Both the position numbers and the translations under genes were made by a program. Shown piece after piece: positions 36,797 to 46,961 of a stretch of DNA of 64,000 bases (positions are counted from its first letter, which is position 1; the number at the start of each line of letters is the position of its first letter). Location: positions 573,001-637,000 of the forward strand of contig NZ_JAKFIA010000001.1 of assembly GCF_022569295.1 (NCBI RefSeq). Reading direction: 5' to 3'. Below the pieces are notes generated by a model, which had not been told where the DNA came from, ran no database searches, and worked only from the letters and a program-made list of their open reading frames with translations. Source of the stretch: Pedomonas mirosovicensis (GTDB taxonomy: Bacteria; Pseudomonadota; Alphaproteobacteria; Sphingomonadales; Sphingomonadaceae).

Positions 36797-36830
36797 CAGG
36801 GCGTCCTACCCGTTCGGGTGGGGCGCCCTG
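36797..36830 (+). terminator. Hairpin terminator after nhaA
   Basis: CAGGGCG (36797-36803) pairs with CGCCCTG (36824-36830), extended inward by CC/GG and ACCC/GGGT with two G-T wobbles, about 15 pairs in all. Only a weak T-rich tail follows. Confidence 0.65.
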
Positions 36831-36910
36831 CGTTGAATTTGCTCGATTCATCCTGCTGCCTGGACAGAATTGCCGTACAACACGACAGAGCGAATATTCG
36901 TTGCTTGCAA

Positions 36911-36930
36911 TGTTAACGCTTTCGTTAACA
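36911..36930. promoter_or_regulatory. Perfect 20-bp inverted repeat upstream of a GGDEF-EAL gene
   Basis: TGTTAACG (36911-36918), CTTT, CGTTAACA (36923-36930). It sits 101 bases before the start at 37031 in an AT-rich promoter-like stretch, and looks like a dimeric regulator site. Confidence 0.55.
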
Positions 36931-37030
36931 AAGCAGGTGTCTAATATTTCGCAGTATATTCCAGAGATAATCCCGGCCCGTTGAGTTTGGATGGGTCTCT
37001 GGCCGCAGGCAGGGAGTTTCGCCAGGGACT

Positions 37031-39031
37031 ATGGCGAGGGATCGGCTGAGTACAAGTAGCTTGAGTGTCCGCCAGGCAACGCGGACAGCCCGTCATATGG
37101 TCCTGCTGGCCTTCCTCGGGTTGATGTTCGTGCTCGGTTTCCTGCTCACCGAGCGCGCCCTGTTCCACTACCGCTATCCCGCCATGCTCACCGACGCGCG
37201 TCAGGCCATCGACCTGACGTGGGAGATCGGGCTGCTCGACCGCAAGCTGGTGGCCGCAACCCAGATGGCCGCCGCCACCGGGTCCGAGGCCTGGTTCGGT
37301 GTTCACGACCAGCTGATGTCGCAGATGGACCCGCTGCCGCACGAGGTCATCAGGCGCCTGCCGCGCGAGGTGGACGGACGCCAGCTGGCGGTTGTCAGCC
37401 AGACGCGCCGCCAGATGGACGAGCAGGCGCTGGCGCTGGTGCGCGCCGGCGACCGCGATATGGCGCTGAAGCTGGTCAGCTCGCCTGAGTATCGGGGTAT
37501 CAGCGATTCGCTGTGGCGGGAGCTGGCGACCCTGCGGTCCTCCGCGCGGGCCTATGTGGACCGGCGCATCCATGAGGCCCAGTTGCGCTCGTGGGGGGTG
37601 TTCCTCTGCATGGTCGTCGCCGGGTTCCTGTACTTTGCGCTCATCTGGCGCCGCCTCAACCTCGACATGGTGAAGTCGGAAGCCGCCTTCGCCCTGGCGG
37701 AGGCCCAGCTGGAGCGCCTCTCCAGCTTCGATCCGCTCACCGGCCTGCCCAACCGCCAGCGCCTCGTCGAGGAGGTGCAGCAGATGATGATTCGCGCCGA
37801 GCGATCGGGGCACCGCATCGCCGTGATCGCGCTCGACATCGACGGCTTCCGCGACCTCAACGACCAGTTCGGCCACGAGGTGGGCGATCAGGTGCTGCGC
37901 GAGGTGGGCCGGCGCATCGCCGCCTCCGTCCGCCAGGACGAGATCGCCGCGCGCCTGGGCGATGATGAGTTCGTCATCGTCATCGCCTGCCACAACACCC
38001 GCGACGCGCCGCTGCGCGTGGCCCGGCGCATCATCGACGCCGTCAGCGCGGCGCACGATCTGGTGGACGGCATCAGCGTGGACGTGGGGGCAACGGCCGG
38101 CGTTGCCCTGTGGCCGGATGATTCGGCCCTGCCTGACGAGCTGCTCCGCAAGGCGGACGTGGCTCTGGCCCGCGCCAAGGCGGAAAGCCGGGGCGAGGTG
38201 CGTTTCTTCCAGCCCATGATGGATGCGGACCTGCGCGAGCGCTCCCTGCTCCAGACCGAGCTGAAGCAGGGCATCCTGGAGGGGCAGATCGTTCCCTACT
38301 TCCAGCCGGTGGTGGATCTGGAAACCGGGTCTCCCCTCGGCTTCGAGGTGTTGGCCCGCTGGAACCACCCGACGCGCGGCGTCATCTCCCCGGTCAGCTT
38401 CATCTCGTTTGCCGAGGACAGCGGCCTCATCGGTGATCTCACCTTCGCCCTTGTCCGCTCTGCGCTGCTCGAGGCCCGCGACTGGCCGGGCGAGCCGACC
38501 ATCGCGGTCAACATCTCGCAGAAGCAGCTCATCGATCCCCGGCTCGCGGGCAAGCTGCTGGGCGTGCTGGCGGAGGTGAACTTCCCGCCGCACCGCTTCG
38601 AGGTGGAGGTGACCGAGAATGCCCTGGCCTCGGACATTCGCATGGCCAAGTACATCCTCCACGGCCTCAAGAGCCGGGGCGTGCGGATTTCGCTCGATGA
38701 CTTCGGCACCGGCTACTCTTGCCTCGGGCATCTGGCCCAGCTGCCGGTGGACAAGATCAAGATTGACCGCTCCTTCACCCGCACCATGCACGGGCAGGAG
38801 CAGAGCGCGACCATCGTCAAGTCCATCATCGGCCTCGGGCGCAGCCTGGGGCTGCCGGTCATCGCCGAGGGCATCGAGACAGCCTCCGACGCCCAGGCGC
38901 TGCTGGACATGGGCTGCACCACGGCGCAGGGCTACTTCTTCTCGCCGCCCGTGCCCGGCTCCGCCGCTGTCCGGCTGCTCGGCCGCAAGTTCAGCTACGG
39001 CGAGCAGGACCGGCGGGTCACCCTCGGCTGA
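37031..39031 (+). CDS. GGDEF-EAL protein, probable c-di-GMP phosphodiesterase
   Basis: A 666-residue membrane protein. Helices at about residues 22-40 and 190-210 enclose a helical periplasmic sensor region. The GGDEF domain (about 228-390) has a changed active site, LGDDEF. The EAL domain (about 400-650) has EVLARW in place of EAL, a common active variant, plus NISQKQ, VEVTENAL, DDFGTGYS, KIDRSF and AEGIE. Net phosphodiesterase activity is predicted. A perfect inverted repeat upstream suggests regulated transcription. Confidence 0.88.
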   Translation: MARDRLSTSSLSVRQATRTARHMVLLAFLGLMFVLGFLLTERALFHYRYPAMLTDARQAIDLTWEIGLLDRKLVAATQMAAATGSEAWFGVHDQLMSQMDPLPHEVIRRLPREVDGRQLAVVSQTRRQMDEQALALVRAGDRDMALKLVSSPEYRGISDSLWRELATLRSSARAYVDRRIHEAQLRSWGVFLCMVVAGFLYFALIWRRLNLDMVKSEAAFALAEAQLERLSSFDPLTGLPNRQRLVEEVQQMMIRAERSGHRIAVIALDIDGFRDLNDQFGHEVGDQVLREVGRRIAASVRQDEIAARLGDDEFVIVIACHNTRDAPLRVARRIIDAVSAAHDLVDGISVDVGATAGVALWPDDSALPDELLRKADVALARAKAESRGEVRFFQPMMDADLRERSLLQTELKQGILEGQIVPYFQPVVDLETGSPLGFEVLARWNHPTRGVISPVSFISFAEDSGLIGDLTFALVRSALLEARDWPGEPTIAVNISQKQLIDPRLAGKLLGVLAEVNFPPHRFEVEVTENALASDIRMAKYILHGLKSRGVRISLDDFGTGYSCLGHLAQLPVDKIKIDRSFTRTMHGQEQSATIVKSIIGLGRSLGLPVIAEGIETASDAQALLDMGCTTAQGYFFSPPVPGSAAVRLLGRKFSYGEQDRRVTLG

Positions 39032-39053
39032 GCCAGCGGGCTCGCCTTTTGCG

Positions 39054-39506
39054 TCAAAGCGGGATGGAGAGGGTGTTCTTCACCTCTTCCAGCACGGCAT
39101 AGGTGCGCGTCTCACGCACGCCCGGCAGCCGCACCAGCGTGTCGCCGAGGAACTGCCGGTAGGCCTCCATATCCTTCACCCGCGCCTTGATGAGGTAATC
39201 GAAGCCGCCGGCCACCATGTGGCACTCCAGCACATCGGGCATCCGCCGCACGGCGGCGGCGAAGTCATCGAACAGGTCCGCCGTCGTCCGGTCGAGCAGG
39301 ATCTCGACGAAGATCATCAGCGAACGGTCGAGCTTGTGCGGGTCGAGAATCGCCGTGTAGCCCTTGATGTAGCCCTGGTCCCGCAGGCGGCGCACCCGGT
39401 CGTGGCAGGCCGCCGGAGACAGGCTGTTTCGCTGCGCCAGCTCCTGATTCGTGATGCGTCCATTGGCCTGCAAGTCCCGCAGCAGGCGGCGGTCGATTTC
39501 GTCCAT
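39054..39506 (-). CDS. Lrp/AsnC transcriptional regulator, probable PutR
   Basis: A 150-residue regulator. An N-terminal helix-turn-helix (DEIDRRLLRDLQANGRITNQELAQRNSLSPAACHDRVRRL) is followed by a C-terminal RAM/AsnC ligand domain. It is divergent from putA with a 149-bp gap, the arrangement of PutR, which activates putA in response to proline. That role is inferred from position. ATG 39506 has AGGG upstream; an ATG at 39524 would add six residues. Confidence 0.9.
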   Translation of the reverse strand: MDEIDRRLLRDLQANGRITNQELAQRNSLSPAACHDRVRRLRDQGYIKGYTAILDPHKLDRSLMIFVEILLDRTTADLFDDFAAAVRRMPDVLECHMVAGGFDYLIKARVKDMEAYRQFLGDTLVRLPGVRETRTYAVLEEVKNTLSIPL

Positions 39507-39655
39507 GATACCGTCCCTCGCCATCGTCGAAAGTTCTACGGCAAAGCCCTATTTCCGGCGATGAAAAATCGGTGCGATGGCCCAAAATTAAAAGCACATT
39601 TGATGTGTTTCAGACAATAACGACGATAGTTCAACTCTTGAATGAACCTAAAAAA

Positions 39656-42600
39656 ATGAAGAACACCGCAGCATCCCTCGCCGCAATCAGGGCCCGCCTG
39701 CCGGACCTCTATCGCGCGCCGGAATCCGACGTGCTGGCCGGCCTCGTGCCCCAGGCGGCGCCCGCCGCCGAGGAGCGGCAGGCCGTGCTGGAGAAGGGAC
39801 GCGAGCTGATCGCGCATGTGCGCGCCCAGAAGCATGGCGGCATGATCGACAGCTTCCTGCACGAATACCGCCTCAACACGGCGGAGGGCCTGGCGCTGCT
39901 CACGCTCGCCGAGGCGTACCTGCGCGTGCCGGACGTGCCGACCGCCGATGCCCTCATCCGCGACAAGCTGACCTCCGCCGACTGGGAGGCCCACAAGGGC
40001 AAGGCCAGTTCGGTGCTGGTCAACAGCGCGACCCTTGGCCTCGTCATCACCAAGGCGCTGGTGAAGAACGACGAGACTGCGGGCGTTCTCAAGAAGCTCA
40101 TCGCCCGCATGGGCGAACCGTTCATCCGCATCGGCGTGGGGGCGGCCATGCGCGTGATGGGCGAGCAGTTCGTGATGGGCCGCACCATCGAGGAGGCGCT
40201 CACCCGCGCCGCCAAGCCGGGCTACAAGCTGTTCCGCTACTCCTTCGACATGCTGGGCGAGGCCGCCCGCACCGCCGAGGACGCCGAGCGCTACTTCAAG
40301 GCCTATACGGATGCGATTCGTGCCGTCGGCGCCGATGCGGCGAGCGAGCCTGACTTCTGGGAGCGCAACACCGTCTCGGTGAAGCTGTCGGCCCTGCACC
40401 CGCGCTATGAGGTGGCGCAAGCCGACCGCTGCGTGCCCGAACTGGTCGACAAGATGGTCCGCCTGTGCATCGAGGCGCGGGAAGCCGGCATCGGCCTCAC
40501 CGTCGATGCGGAGGAGGCGGACCGGCTGGAGATGTCGCTCGACATCATGGAGGCCATTGCCCGCGCGCCCGAGCTGAAGGGCTGGGACGGCCTTGGCATG
40601 GCGGTGCAGGCCTACCAGAAGCGCGCCCTTGCCGTGATCGACTGGGCCGATGCGCTCGCCGAGGATACGCAGCGCAAGCTGACCGTGCGTCTGGTGAAGG
40701 GCGCCTACTGGGATGCCGAGATCAAGCGCGCGCAGGAGCAGGGGCTTTCCGGCTATCCGGTCTACACCCGCAAGGTGGCAACGGATGTCAGCTACCTCGC
40801 CTGCGCCAAGGCGATGCTGCAGAAGAAGCACCTCTATCCGGCCTTTGCCAGCCACAACGCCCACACCGTGGCCACCATCCTCACCTGGGCGGGCGCGCGG
40901 CGCGATTTCGAGCTGCAGCGCCTGCACGGCATGGGCAACGGCATGCACGACCTGCTGGTGGAACGGCAGGGCTACCACTGCCGCGTCTACGCGCCGGTGG
41001 GCGGCCACAGCGACCTGCTGGCCTATCTGGTCCGCCGCCTGCTTGAGAACGGCGCCAACTCCAGCTTCGTGCACCAGCTTGCCGACCCGATGGTCGCGGC
41101 GGACGATCTTCTCCGGGATCCTGCCTCCACCGTCGAAGGGCTCAACCGTACGCCGCACCCGGCGATTGCGCTGCCCCTCAACATCTACGGGGACGAGCGC
41201 CGTAATTCAGAAGGAATCGACATGTCTGACGAGGCCATCAACGCCGCGTTGCTCGAGGAAATGCAGAAGGTTTGGGCGAAAACCCACACGGCGGCGCCGG
41301 TTATCGGCGGCCAGGTGGTCGCGGGCGCGGCGAAGCCGGTGATCGACCCGGCGGATCGCACCCGCACCGTCGGTTCGGTGGTCGAGGCGACGCCGCAGGA
41401 CGTGGCCCGCGCCATCGGCATCGCGCAGGCGGCGGCCAAGTCGTGGAGTCAAAGTGATGTTGCGTTGCGTGCCCAGTGCCTCGAGCGCCTGGGCGATCTT
41501 CTAGAGCGCGACCGCGCGGTGCTGATGGCGCTGGCCGTGCGCGAGGCGGGCAAGAGCATCCCCGATGCGCTGGCCGAGGTGCGCGAGGCGGTTGATTTCT
41601 GCCGCTACTACGCCGTCCAGGCCCGCAAGCTGTTCCAGGACATGCCGCTGCCCGGCCCCACCGGCGAGAGCAATGTGCTGCGCCTGACCGGCCGGGGCGT
41701 GTTCGCCTGCATCGCGCCGTGGAACTTCCCGCTGGCGATCTTCCTCGGCCAGATCACGGCCGCGCTGGTGGCGGGCAATGCCGTCGTCGCCAAGCCCGCG
41801 CCGCAAACGCCGCTCATCGCCGCCCATGCCACCCGCCTCATTCTGGAAGCGGGCGTGCCCGCAGAGGTGTTCCACCTGCTGCCCGGCGGGCCGGACGTGG
41901 GCTCGGCCATGACGGGCGATCCGCGCGTGATGGGCGTTGCCTTCACCGGCTCCACCGGAACCGCCAAGCGCATCGCCCGCACGCTCCTGGAGGATGACAC
42001 CCGGCCCATCGTGCCGTTCATCGCCGAGACCGGCGGCCTCAACGCCATGATCGTCGACTCGACCGCCCTGCCGGAGCAGGTGGTGCGCGATGTCATCATC
42101 TCGGCGTTCCAGAGCGCCGGTCAGCGCTGCTCCGCCGCGCGCCTCCTGTGCGTGCAGGAAGACGTGGCCCCGCGCATTCTCGATATGCTGCGCGGCGCGA
42201 TGTGCGAGCTGCGGCTGGGCGATCCGGGCGAGCTGTCCACCGACATCGGCCCGGTTATCGACGAGGCTGCACGCGCCAAGATCGAGGACCATCTGGCGCG
42301 CAACGCAGACCGCATCCTGTTCCGGCTGGATGTGCCGGCGGAGCTGAACGGCCACTTCGTCGGCCCGGCCATCGTGCGGCTCGACCAACCGGAAGACCTC
42401 AAGCAGGAGATCTTCGGCCCGGTGCTGCACGTCGCCACCTGGAAGGCAGGCGAGCTGGCCCAGCTGGTCGAGCGCATCAACGCCTCCGGCTATGGCCTTA
42501 CCATGGGCCTGCACAGCCGCATGGGCGAGGCCGCCAAGACGGTGGCCGCCACGGCCCACGTGGGCAACCTCTACGTCAACCGCTCCATGATCGGCGCGGT

Positions 42601-42769
42601 CGTTGGCGTGCAGCCGTTCGGCGGCGAGGGCCTGTCCGGCACCGGTCCCAAGGCGGGCGGCCCGCACTACCTGCTGCGCTTCGCGGCGGAGCGCGCCGTC
42701 TCCATCGACACCACCTCGGCCGGCGGCAACACCTCGCTGCTGGCCCTGGCGGATGATCTGGCGGTCTGA
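39656..42769 (+). CDS. putA: Bifunctional proline dehydrogenase / P5C dehydrogenase PutA
   Basis: Oxidises proline to glutamate in two steps. The 1037-residue product has an N-terminal PRODH barrel (about residues 120-470; YWDAEIKRAQ, ASHNAHT) and a C-terminal aldehyde dehydrogenase domain (about 540-1020). The ALDH domain has IAPWNFPLAIFLGQ, the catalytic Glu in FIAETGGLNAMI and Cys in SAGQRCSAAR. The length is that of the short PutA class without an N-terminal DNA-binding ribbon-helix-helix, consistent with control by the adjacent Lrp protein. The frame opens at 39572; ATG 39656 (MKNTAASLAA) is the likely start. Confidence 0.94.
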   Translation: MKNTAASLAAIRARLPDLYRAPESDVLAGLVPQAAPAAEERQAVLEKGRELIAHVRAQKHGGMIDSFLHEYRLNTAEGLALLTLAEAYLRVPDVPTADALIRDKLTSADWEAHKGKASSVLVNSATLGLVITKALVKNDETAGVLKKLIARMGEPFIRIGVGAAMRVMGEQFVMGRTIEEALTRAAKPGYKLFRYSFDMLGEAARTAEDAERYFKAYTDAIRAVGADAASEPDFWERNTVSVKLSALHPRYEVAQADRCVPELVDKMVRLCIEAREAGIGLTVDAEEADRLEMSLDIMEAIARAPELKGWDGLGMAVQAYQKRALAVIDWADALAEDTQRKLTVRLVKGAYWDAEIKRAQEQGLSGYPVYTRKVATDVSYLACAKAMLQKKHLYPAFASHNAHTVATILTWAGARRDFELQRLHGMGNGMHDLLVERQGYHCRVYAPVGGHSDLLAYLVRRLLENGANSSFVHQLADPMVAADDLLRDPASTVEGLNRTPHPAIALPLNIYGDERRNSEGIDMSDEAINAALLEEMQKVWAKTHTAAPVIGGQVVAGAAKPVIDPADRTRTVGSVVEATPQDVARAIGIAQAAAKSWSQSDVALRAQCLERLGDLLERDRAVLMALAVREAGKSIPDALAEVREAVDFCRYYAVQARKLFQDMPLPGPTGESNVLRLTGRGVFACIAPWNFPLAIFLGQITAALVAGNAVVAKPAPQTPLIAAHATRLILEAGVPAEVFHLLPGGPDVGSAMTGDPRVMGVAFTGSTGTAKRIARTLLEDDTRPIVPFIAETGGLNAMIVDSTALPEQVVRDVIISAFQSAGQRCSAARLLCVQEDVAPRILDMLRGAMCELRLGDPGELSTDIGPVIDEAARAKIEDHLARNADRILFRLDVPAELNGHFVGPAIVRLDQPEDLKQEIFGPVLHVATWKAGELAQLVERINASGYGLTMGLHSRMGEAAKTVAATAHVGNLYVNRSMIGAVVGVQPFGGEGLSGTGPKAGGPHYLLRFAAERAVSIDTTSAGGNTSLLALADDLAV

Positions 42770-42865
42770 GGCTGAGGGAGCTTCAAGGGGGGGCATAACC
42801 CCTCTTGGGGAAAACAAATCTCGCACGCGCGCCCGCCTTTTAAGAGGCAGGGATGCGCCAGCGGT

Positions 42866-42946
42866 TTGGGGCACAGGATCAATCCCCTCACGATCCTGTG
42901 CCCCAATGGTGGGAGCCGGAACACCCTCCTTTGTCCGGCTCCCACC
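42866..42946. other. Twin perfect inverted repeats between putA and cysD, candidate RNA element
   Basis: First: TTGGGGCACAGGATC (42866-42880) and GATCCTGTGCCCCAA (42892-42906), 15-bp perfect arms. Second, one base later: GGTGGGAGCCGGA (42908-42920) and TCCGGCTCCCACC (42934-42946), 13-bp arms. Both loops are C-rich and share CCCTC on the plus strand. No T tract follows, so this is not a typical terminator. It is the main content of the 296-bp gap. It could be a small RNA, an RNA stabiliser or a cys operon leader. Confidence 0.6.
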
Positions 42947-43065
42947 CCATGCATGGCTTTCGAACGTTCAAGAAAAACTGCTTTGTCTCGGGTCGAACCC
43001 ATGGGGCATTAACGTTGCGTGCCCTTGCGCTGATTTTTCCGCGCGATCCATGAGTTCAGGAAGCC

Positions 43066-44037
43066 ATGTCCGAGACATCCGCCGCCGCAACTTCCGTCAT
43101 CGCATCCGCCGCGCCGTCGATCGCGCGCCAGTCTTCGGGGCTGACCGAGCATCTGCGCCGGCTGGAAGCCGAGTCCATCGCCATCATTCGGGAAGTGGCC
43201 GCCGAGTTCGACAACCCGGTGATGCTCTATTCCATCGGCAAGGATTCGGGCGTGATGCTGCATCTCGCCCGCAAGGCCTTCTTCCCGTCGCGCCCGCCGT
43301 TTCCGCTCTTGCATGTGGATACGGGCTGGAAGTTCCGCGACATGATTACCCACCGCGATACGGTCGGCACGCAGTACGGCATGGAGCTGCTGGTTCACCA
43401 GAATGAGGACGGCGTGCGCCGGGGCATCAACCCGATCGCGTCCGGCTCGTCGCTGCACACGCAGGTGATGAAGACCGAGGCGCTGAAGCAGGCGCTCGAT
43501 AAATACGGCTTCGATGCGGCCTTCGGTGGCGCGCGCCGCGATGAGGAGAAGTCCCGCGCCAAGGAGCGCGTGTTCTCCTTCCGCTCGGCGGGCCACGTGT
43601 GGGACCCGCGCAACCAGCGCCCCGAACTCTGGCAGCTTTACAATACGAAAATCCGGCAGGGCGAGACCATCCGCGTCTTCCCGCTCTCCAACTGGACCGA
43701 GCTGGACATCTGGGAATACACCCGCGCCGAGAACATTCCGGTGGTGCCGCTGTACTTCGCCGCGCCCCGCCCGGTGGTGAAGCGCAATGGCATGCTCATC
43801 ATGCGCGACGACGAGCGGCTGCCGCTGCTCCCCGGCGAGACGGAAGAGATCCGCATGGTGCGCTTCCGCTCGCTCGGCTGCTATCCGCTGAGCGCGGCGG
43901 TGGAATCCGAAGCCGCCACGCTTGATGACATCATCGCCGAGATGCGCGCCTCGCGCACCTCCGAGCGTCAGGGCCGCCTCATCGACAGCGATGAAGCCGC
44001 CTCCATGGAAAAGAAGAAGCGCGAGGGTTATTTCTGA
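43066..44037 (+). CDS. cysD: Sulfate adenylyltransferase subunit 2
   Basis: The catalytic ATP-pyrophosphatase half of ATP sulfurylase, which makes adenylyl sulfate (APS). The 323-residue product has the PP-loop [34 protein letters not shown] and the C-terminal [25 protein letters not shown] signature. Its stop overlaps the next ATG by one base (TGATG), coupling it to cysNC. AGGAAG precedes the ATG. This is the first gene of a three-gene sulfate activation operon. Confidence 0.96.
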   Translation: MSETSAAATSVIASAAPSIARQSSGLTEHLRRLEAESIAIIREVAAEFDNPVMLYSIGKDSGVMLHLARKAFFPSRPPFPLLHVDTGWKFRDMITHRDTVGTQYGMELLVHQNEDGVRRGINPIASGSSLHTQVMKTEALKQALDKYGFDAAFGGARRDEEKSRAKERVFSFRSAGHVWDPRNQRPELWQLYNTKIRQGETIRVFPLSNWTELDIWEYTRAENIPVVPLYFAAPRPVVKRNGMLIMRDDERLPLLPGETEEIRMVRFRSLGCYPLSAAVESEAATLDDIIAEMRASRTSERQGRLIDSDEAASMEKKKREGYF

Positions 44038-45920
44038 TGCGCCCCGATCAGCACTCCATTCCCCACGGCGACGCTGAGGCCAAGAGCCTGCTGCGGTTTC
44101 TCACCTGCGGCTCGGTGGACGACGGCAAGTCCACCCTCATCGGCCGCCTGCTTTACGACACCAAGCTGATCTTCGAAGACCAGCTGGCCGCCCTTGAGCG
44201 CGACTCGAAAAAGCACGGCACCGTGGGCGAGGGCGATATCGACTTCGCGCTGCTGGTGGATGGCCTCGAGGCCGAGCGCGAGCAGGGCATCACCATCGAT
44301 GTGGCCTACCGCTTCTTCACCACCCCGCACCGCTCGTTCATCGTGGCGGACACGCCGGGTCACGAGCAGTACACCCGCAACATGGCGACCGGCGCGTCCA
44401 ATTCGGATGCCGCCGTCATCCTCGTCGACGCGCGCAAAGGCGTGCTGACGCAAACCCGCCGCCACAGTTTTATCTGTTCGCTGCTGGGCATCCGCCACGT
44501 CGTCGTCGCCATCAACAAGATCGATCTCGTCGGCTTCTCGCAGGAGACGTTCGACAAGATCGTCGCCGAATACCGCGAGTTCGCAGAGCAGCTCGGCTTC
44601 GAGAGCATCACGCCGATTCCGCTCTCCGCCCGCTTCGGCGACAACGTGACGACCCGTTCCGACAACATGCCCTGGTATGAGGGGCCGAGCCTCATCGAGT
44701 GGCTGGAATCGGTCGATGTGGAAGCCGGCCTCGCCGAGAAGCCGTTCCGCTTCTACGTCCAGTGGGTCAACCGCCCGAACCTCGACTTCCGCGGCTTCTC
44801 CGGCACCATTTCCTCGGGCCGGGTGAAGGTGGGGGACCGGGTGGTCGTGGCGGCGTCGGCCAAGGAATCGATCGTTGCCCGCATCGTCACCGCCGACGGC
44901 GACCTGGATGAAGCCGTGGCGGGGGACGCCGTCACCATCACGCTTCAGGACGAAATCGACATCGCCCGGGGCGACGTGCTGGCGCTTGCCCAGTCCCGCC
45001 CGGAAGTAACCGACCAGTTCGCTGCCCACATCCTGTGGATGGGCGAGGAAGCCCTGCTGCCCGAGCGGCAATACCTCATGCGGATCGGCACCCGGTATGT
45101 CCCCGCCCGCGTAACCGAGCTGAAGCACAAGGTTTGCGTCAACACCCTCCAGCATCTGGCGGGCAAGACGCTGGAGCTGAACGGCATCGGCTTCTGCAAC
45201 GTGGCGACCGCGGCGCCCATTGCCATCGACCCCTATGCCGAGAACCGCGAGACCGGCGCGTTCATTCTCATCGACCGCTTCACCAACGCGACCGTCGGTG
45301 CGGGGCTCATCAGCTTCGGCTTGCGCCGCGCCACCAACATCCACAAGCAGGATCTGGCGGTGGACCGCGAGGCGCGCGCCCGCATCAAGGGCCATGGCGC
45401 TGGCGTGCTGTGGTTCACCGGGCTTTCGGGGGCGGGCAAGTCCACCATCGCCAACATCGTTGAGCAGAAGCTGAACGCGCGCGGCATCCACACCTACCTG
45501 CTGGATGGCGACAACGTGCGCCACGGCCTCAACGGCGACCTCGGCTTTACGGATGCCGACCGGGTGGAGAACATTCGCCGCGTGGGCGAGGTGGCCAAGC
45601 TGTTCGTGGACGCAGGCCTGGTGGTGCTGTGCAGCTTCATCTCGCCGTTCAAGGCCGAGCGGCAGATGGTGCGCGAGCGCGTGGGCGAGGGCGAATTCCT
45701 CGAAATCCATGTGGATACGCCGCTTGAGGAGTGCATGAAACGCGACCCCAAGGGTCTCTACGCCAAGGCCAAGGCCGGGCAGATCAAGAACTTCACCGGC
45801 ATCGACAGCCCCTATGAAGCGCCGGACTCTGCCGAGGTGGTCGTGCGGCCGACGGACGGCGGGCCGGAAACCGCGGCCGAGCGGATCGTTCAGGATCTGG
45901 AGGCGCGCGGCATCATCTAG
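44037..45920 (+). CDS. cysNC: Bifunctional sulfate adenylyltransferase subunit 1 / APS kinase
   Basis: A fusion of the regulatory GTPase of ATP sulfurylase (CysN) with APS kinase (CysC). Residues about 1-440 carry G1 [11 protein letters not shown]3 DTPGHEQY and G4 NKIDL plus the beta-barrel domains. Residues about 450-627 carry the kinase P-loop [21 protein letters not shown] and the lid. GTP hydrolysis drives APS formation; the kinase then gives PAPS. It is 627 residues, as expected for the fusion. It overlaps cysD by one base and precedes cysQ by 12 bases. Confidence 0.96.
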   Translation: MRPDQHSIPHGDAEAKSLLRFLTCGSVDDGKSTLIGRLLYDTKLIFEDQLAALERDSKKHGTVGEGDIDFALLVDGLEAEREQGITIDVAYRFFTTPHRSFIVADTPGHEQYTRNMATGASNSDAAVILVDARKGVLTQTRRHSFICSLLGIRHVVVAINKIDLVGFSQETFDKIVAEYREFAEQLGFESITPIPLSARFGDNVTTRSDNMPWYEGPSLIEWLESVDVEAGLAEKPFRFYVQWVNRPNLDFRGFSGTISSGRVKVGDRVVVAASAKESIVARIVTADGDLDEAVAGDAVTITLQDEIDIARGDVLALAQSRPEVTDQFAAHILWMGEEALLPERQYLMRIGTRYVPARVTELKHKVCVNTLQHLAGKTLELNGIGFCNVATAAPIAIDPYAENRETGAFILIDRFTNATVGAGLISFGLRRATNIHKQDLAVDREARARIKGHGAGVLWFTGLSGAGKSTIANIVEQKLNARGIHTYLLDGDNVRHGLNGDLGFTDADRVENIRRVGEVAKLFVDAGLVVLCSFISPFKAERQMVRERVGEGEFLEIHVDTPLEECMKRDPKGLYAKAKAGQIKNFTGIDSPYEAPDSAEVVVRPTDGGPETAAERIVQDLEARGII

Positions 45921-45932
45921 CGTGAGAGTGGC

Positions 45933-46787
45933 ATGACGGCAGGAAGCGGCGAGAGCATCACACCGGGCTTAGAGACGCCCGAGGCTCGCCGTGCCTTGCT
46001 GGATGCGCTCATCAAACCTGTCCGCGAGGCGGCCGACGCCATCGAGGCCGTCCGCGAGGAGGGCATCACCACCCGCCAGAAGGCGGACAAATCCCCCGTC
46101 ACCGCCGCTGATGAAGCCGCCGAGGAGATCATCGAGGCGGCCCTCAAAACGCTCACGCCCGACATTCCCATCATCGGGGAGGAAGCCTTCTCCGCCGGGC
46201 TTGCGCCCTCCGATATCGGCGGCACCTTCTGGCTCATCGACCCGGTGGACGGCACCAAGGAATTCGTGCGCGGCGGCAAGGATTACACCGTCAACGTCGG
46301 CCTCATCGTTGATTACGAAGCCGTGCTCGGCGTCGTCATGTCCCCGCGCGAGGGCACGCTCTGGGCCGGTGGCCTTGGGCTGGGCGCATTCCGGCTGGAC
46401 CGGCAGAACCGGCGCGAGCCCGTCTCCACCCGCAGGCTCGGCAACCGCCCGCTCATCGTGCTCGCCAGCTACCGCCACCGCGACGTGCAAACCAAACGCT
46501 ATCTCGAAACCCTGCCCGAAGCCAAGGTCACCGGGCGCGGCAGCAGCATCAAGTTCGCCATGCTCGCCGACGGCAAGGCCGACCTCTACCCCCGCTGGTA
46601 CGCCTGCTCCGAATGGGACACCGCCGCCGGACACGGCCTCCTCGTGGGCGCAGGCGGCGCAGTTTTCGACGCCGCCACCGGCGAACCCCTCCGCTACGCC
46701 AAACCCGGCTTCGAGAACATCCCCTTCATCGCCGTCGGCGACGCCGAGGCGGCGTTGGCAAGGCAGCTCATGCCGTGGCAGCGGTGA
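45933..46787 (+). CDS. cysQ: 3'(2'),5'-bisphosphate nucleotidase CysQ
   Basis: Removes 3'-phosphoadenosine 5'-phosphate left after PAPS use. The 284-residue product is an inositol-monophosphatase-fold protein with IIGEEAF (metal ligands), the signature WLIDPVDGTKEF and the distal EWDTAAGHGLL. It is the third gene of the cysD-cysNC-cysQ operon. The position supports PAP recycling over an inositol phosphate role. Confidence 0.93.
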   Translation: MTAGSGESITPGLETPEARRALLDALIKPVREAADAIEAVREEGITTRQKADKSPVTAADEAAEEIIEAALKTLTPDIPIIGEEAFSAGLAPSDIGGTFWLIDPVDGTKEFVRGGKDYTVNVGLIVDYEAVLGVVMSPREGTLWAGGLGLGAFRLDRQNRREPVSTRRLGNRPLIVLASYRHRDVQTKRYLETLPEAKVTGRGSSIKFAMLADGKADLYPRWYACSEWDTAAGHGLLVGAGGAVFDAATGEPLRYAKPGFENIPFIAVGDAEAALARQLMPWQR

Positions 46788-46819
46788 GGTGGGGAAGTAA
46801 GCCTGACGGCTTTTTGATT

Positions 46820-46844
46820 GCAGGGGGTTTTCAAAACCCCCTGC
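46820..46844. terminator. Perfect 12-bp hairpin after cysQ, member of the dispersed family
   Basis: GCAGGGGGTTTT (46820-46831), C, AAAACCCCCTGC (46833-46844). It belongs to the GCAGGGG/CCCCTGC family and lies 33 bases beyond the cysQ stop, where a terminator is expected, though no T tract follows the stem. Confidence 0.6.
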
Positions 46845-46961
46845 ACCCCCGGTCATGATCGGGCCGTGCGTGGGATGGCGGGTGCGGCCCTCTGAACTTT
46901 GTTAAAGGGGCCGTGCTTCAGGAGCGCACAGGAAACGCGACCGTAAGAATGAATGGGAGGC

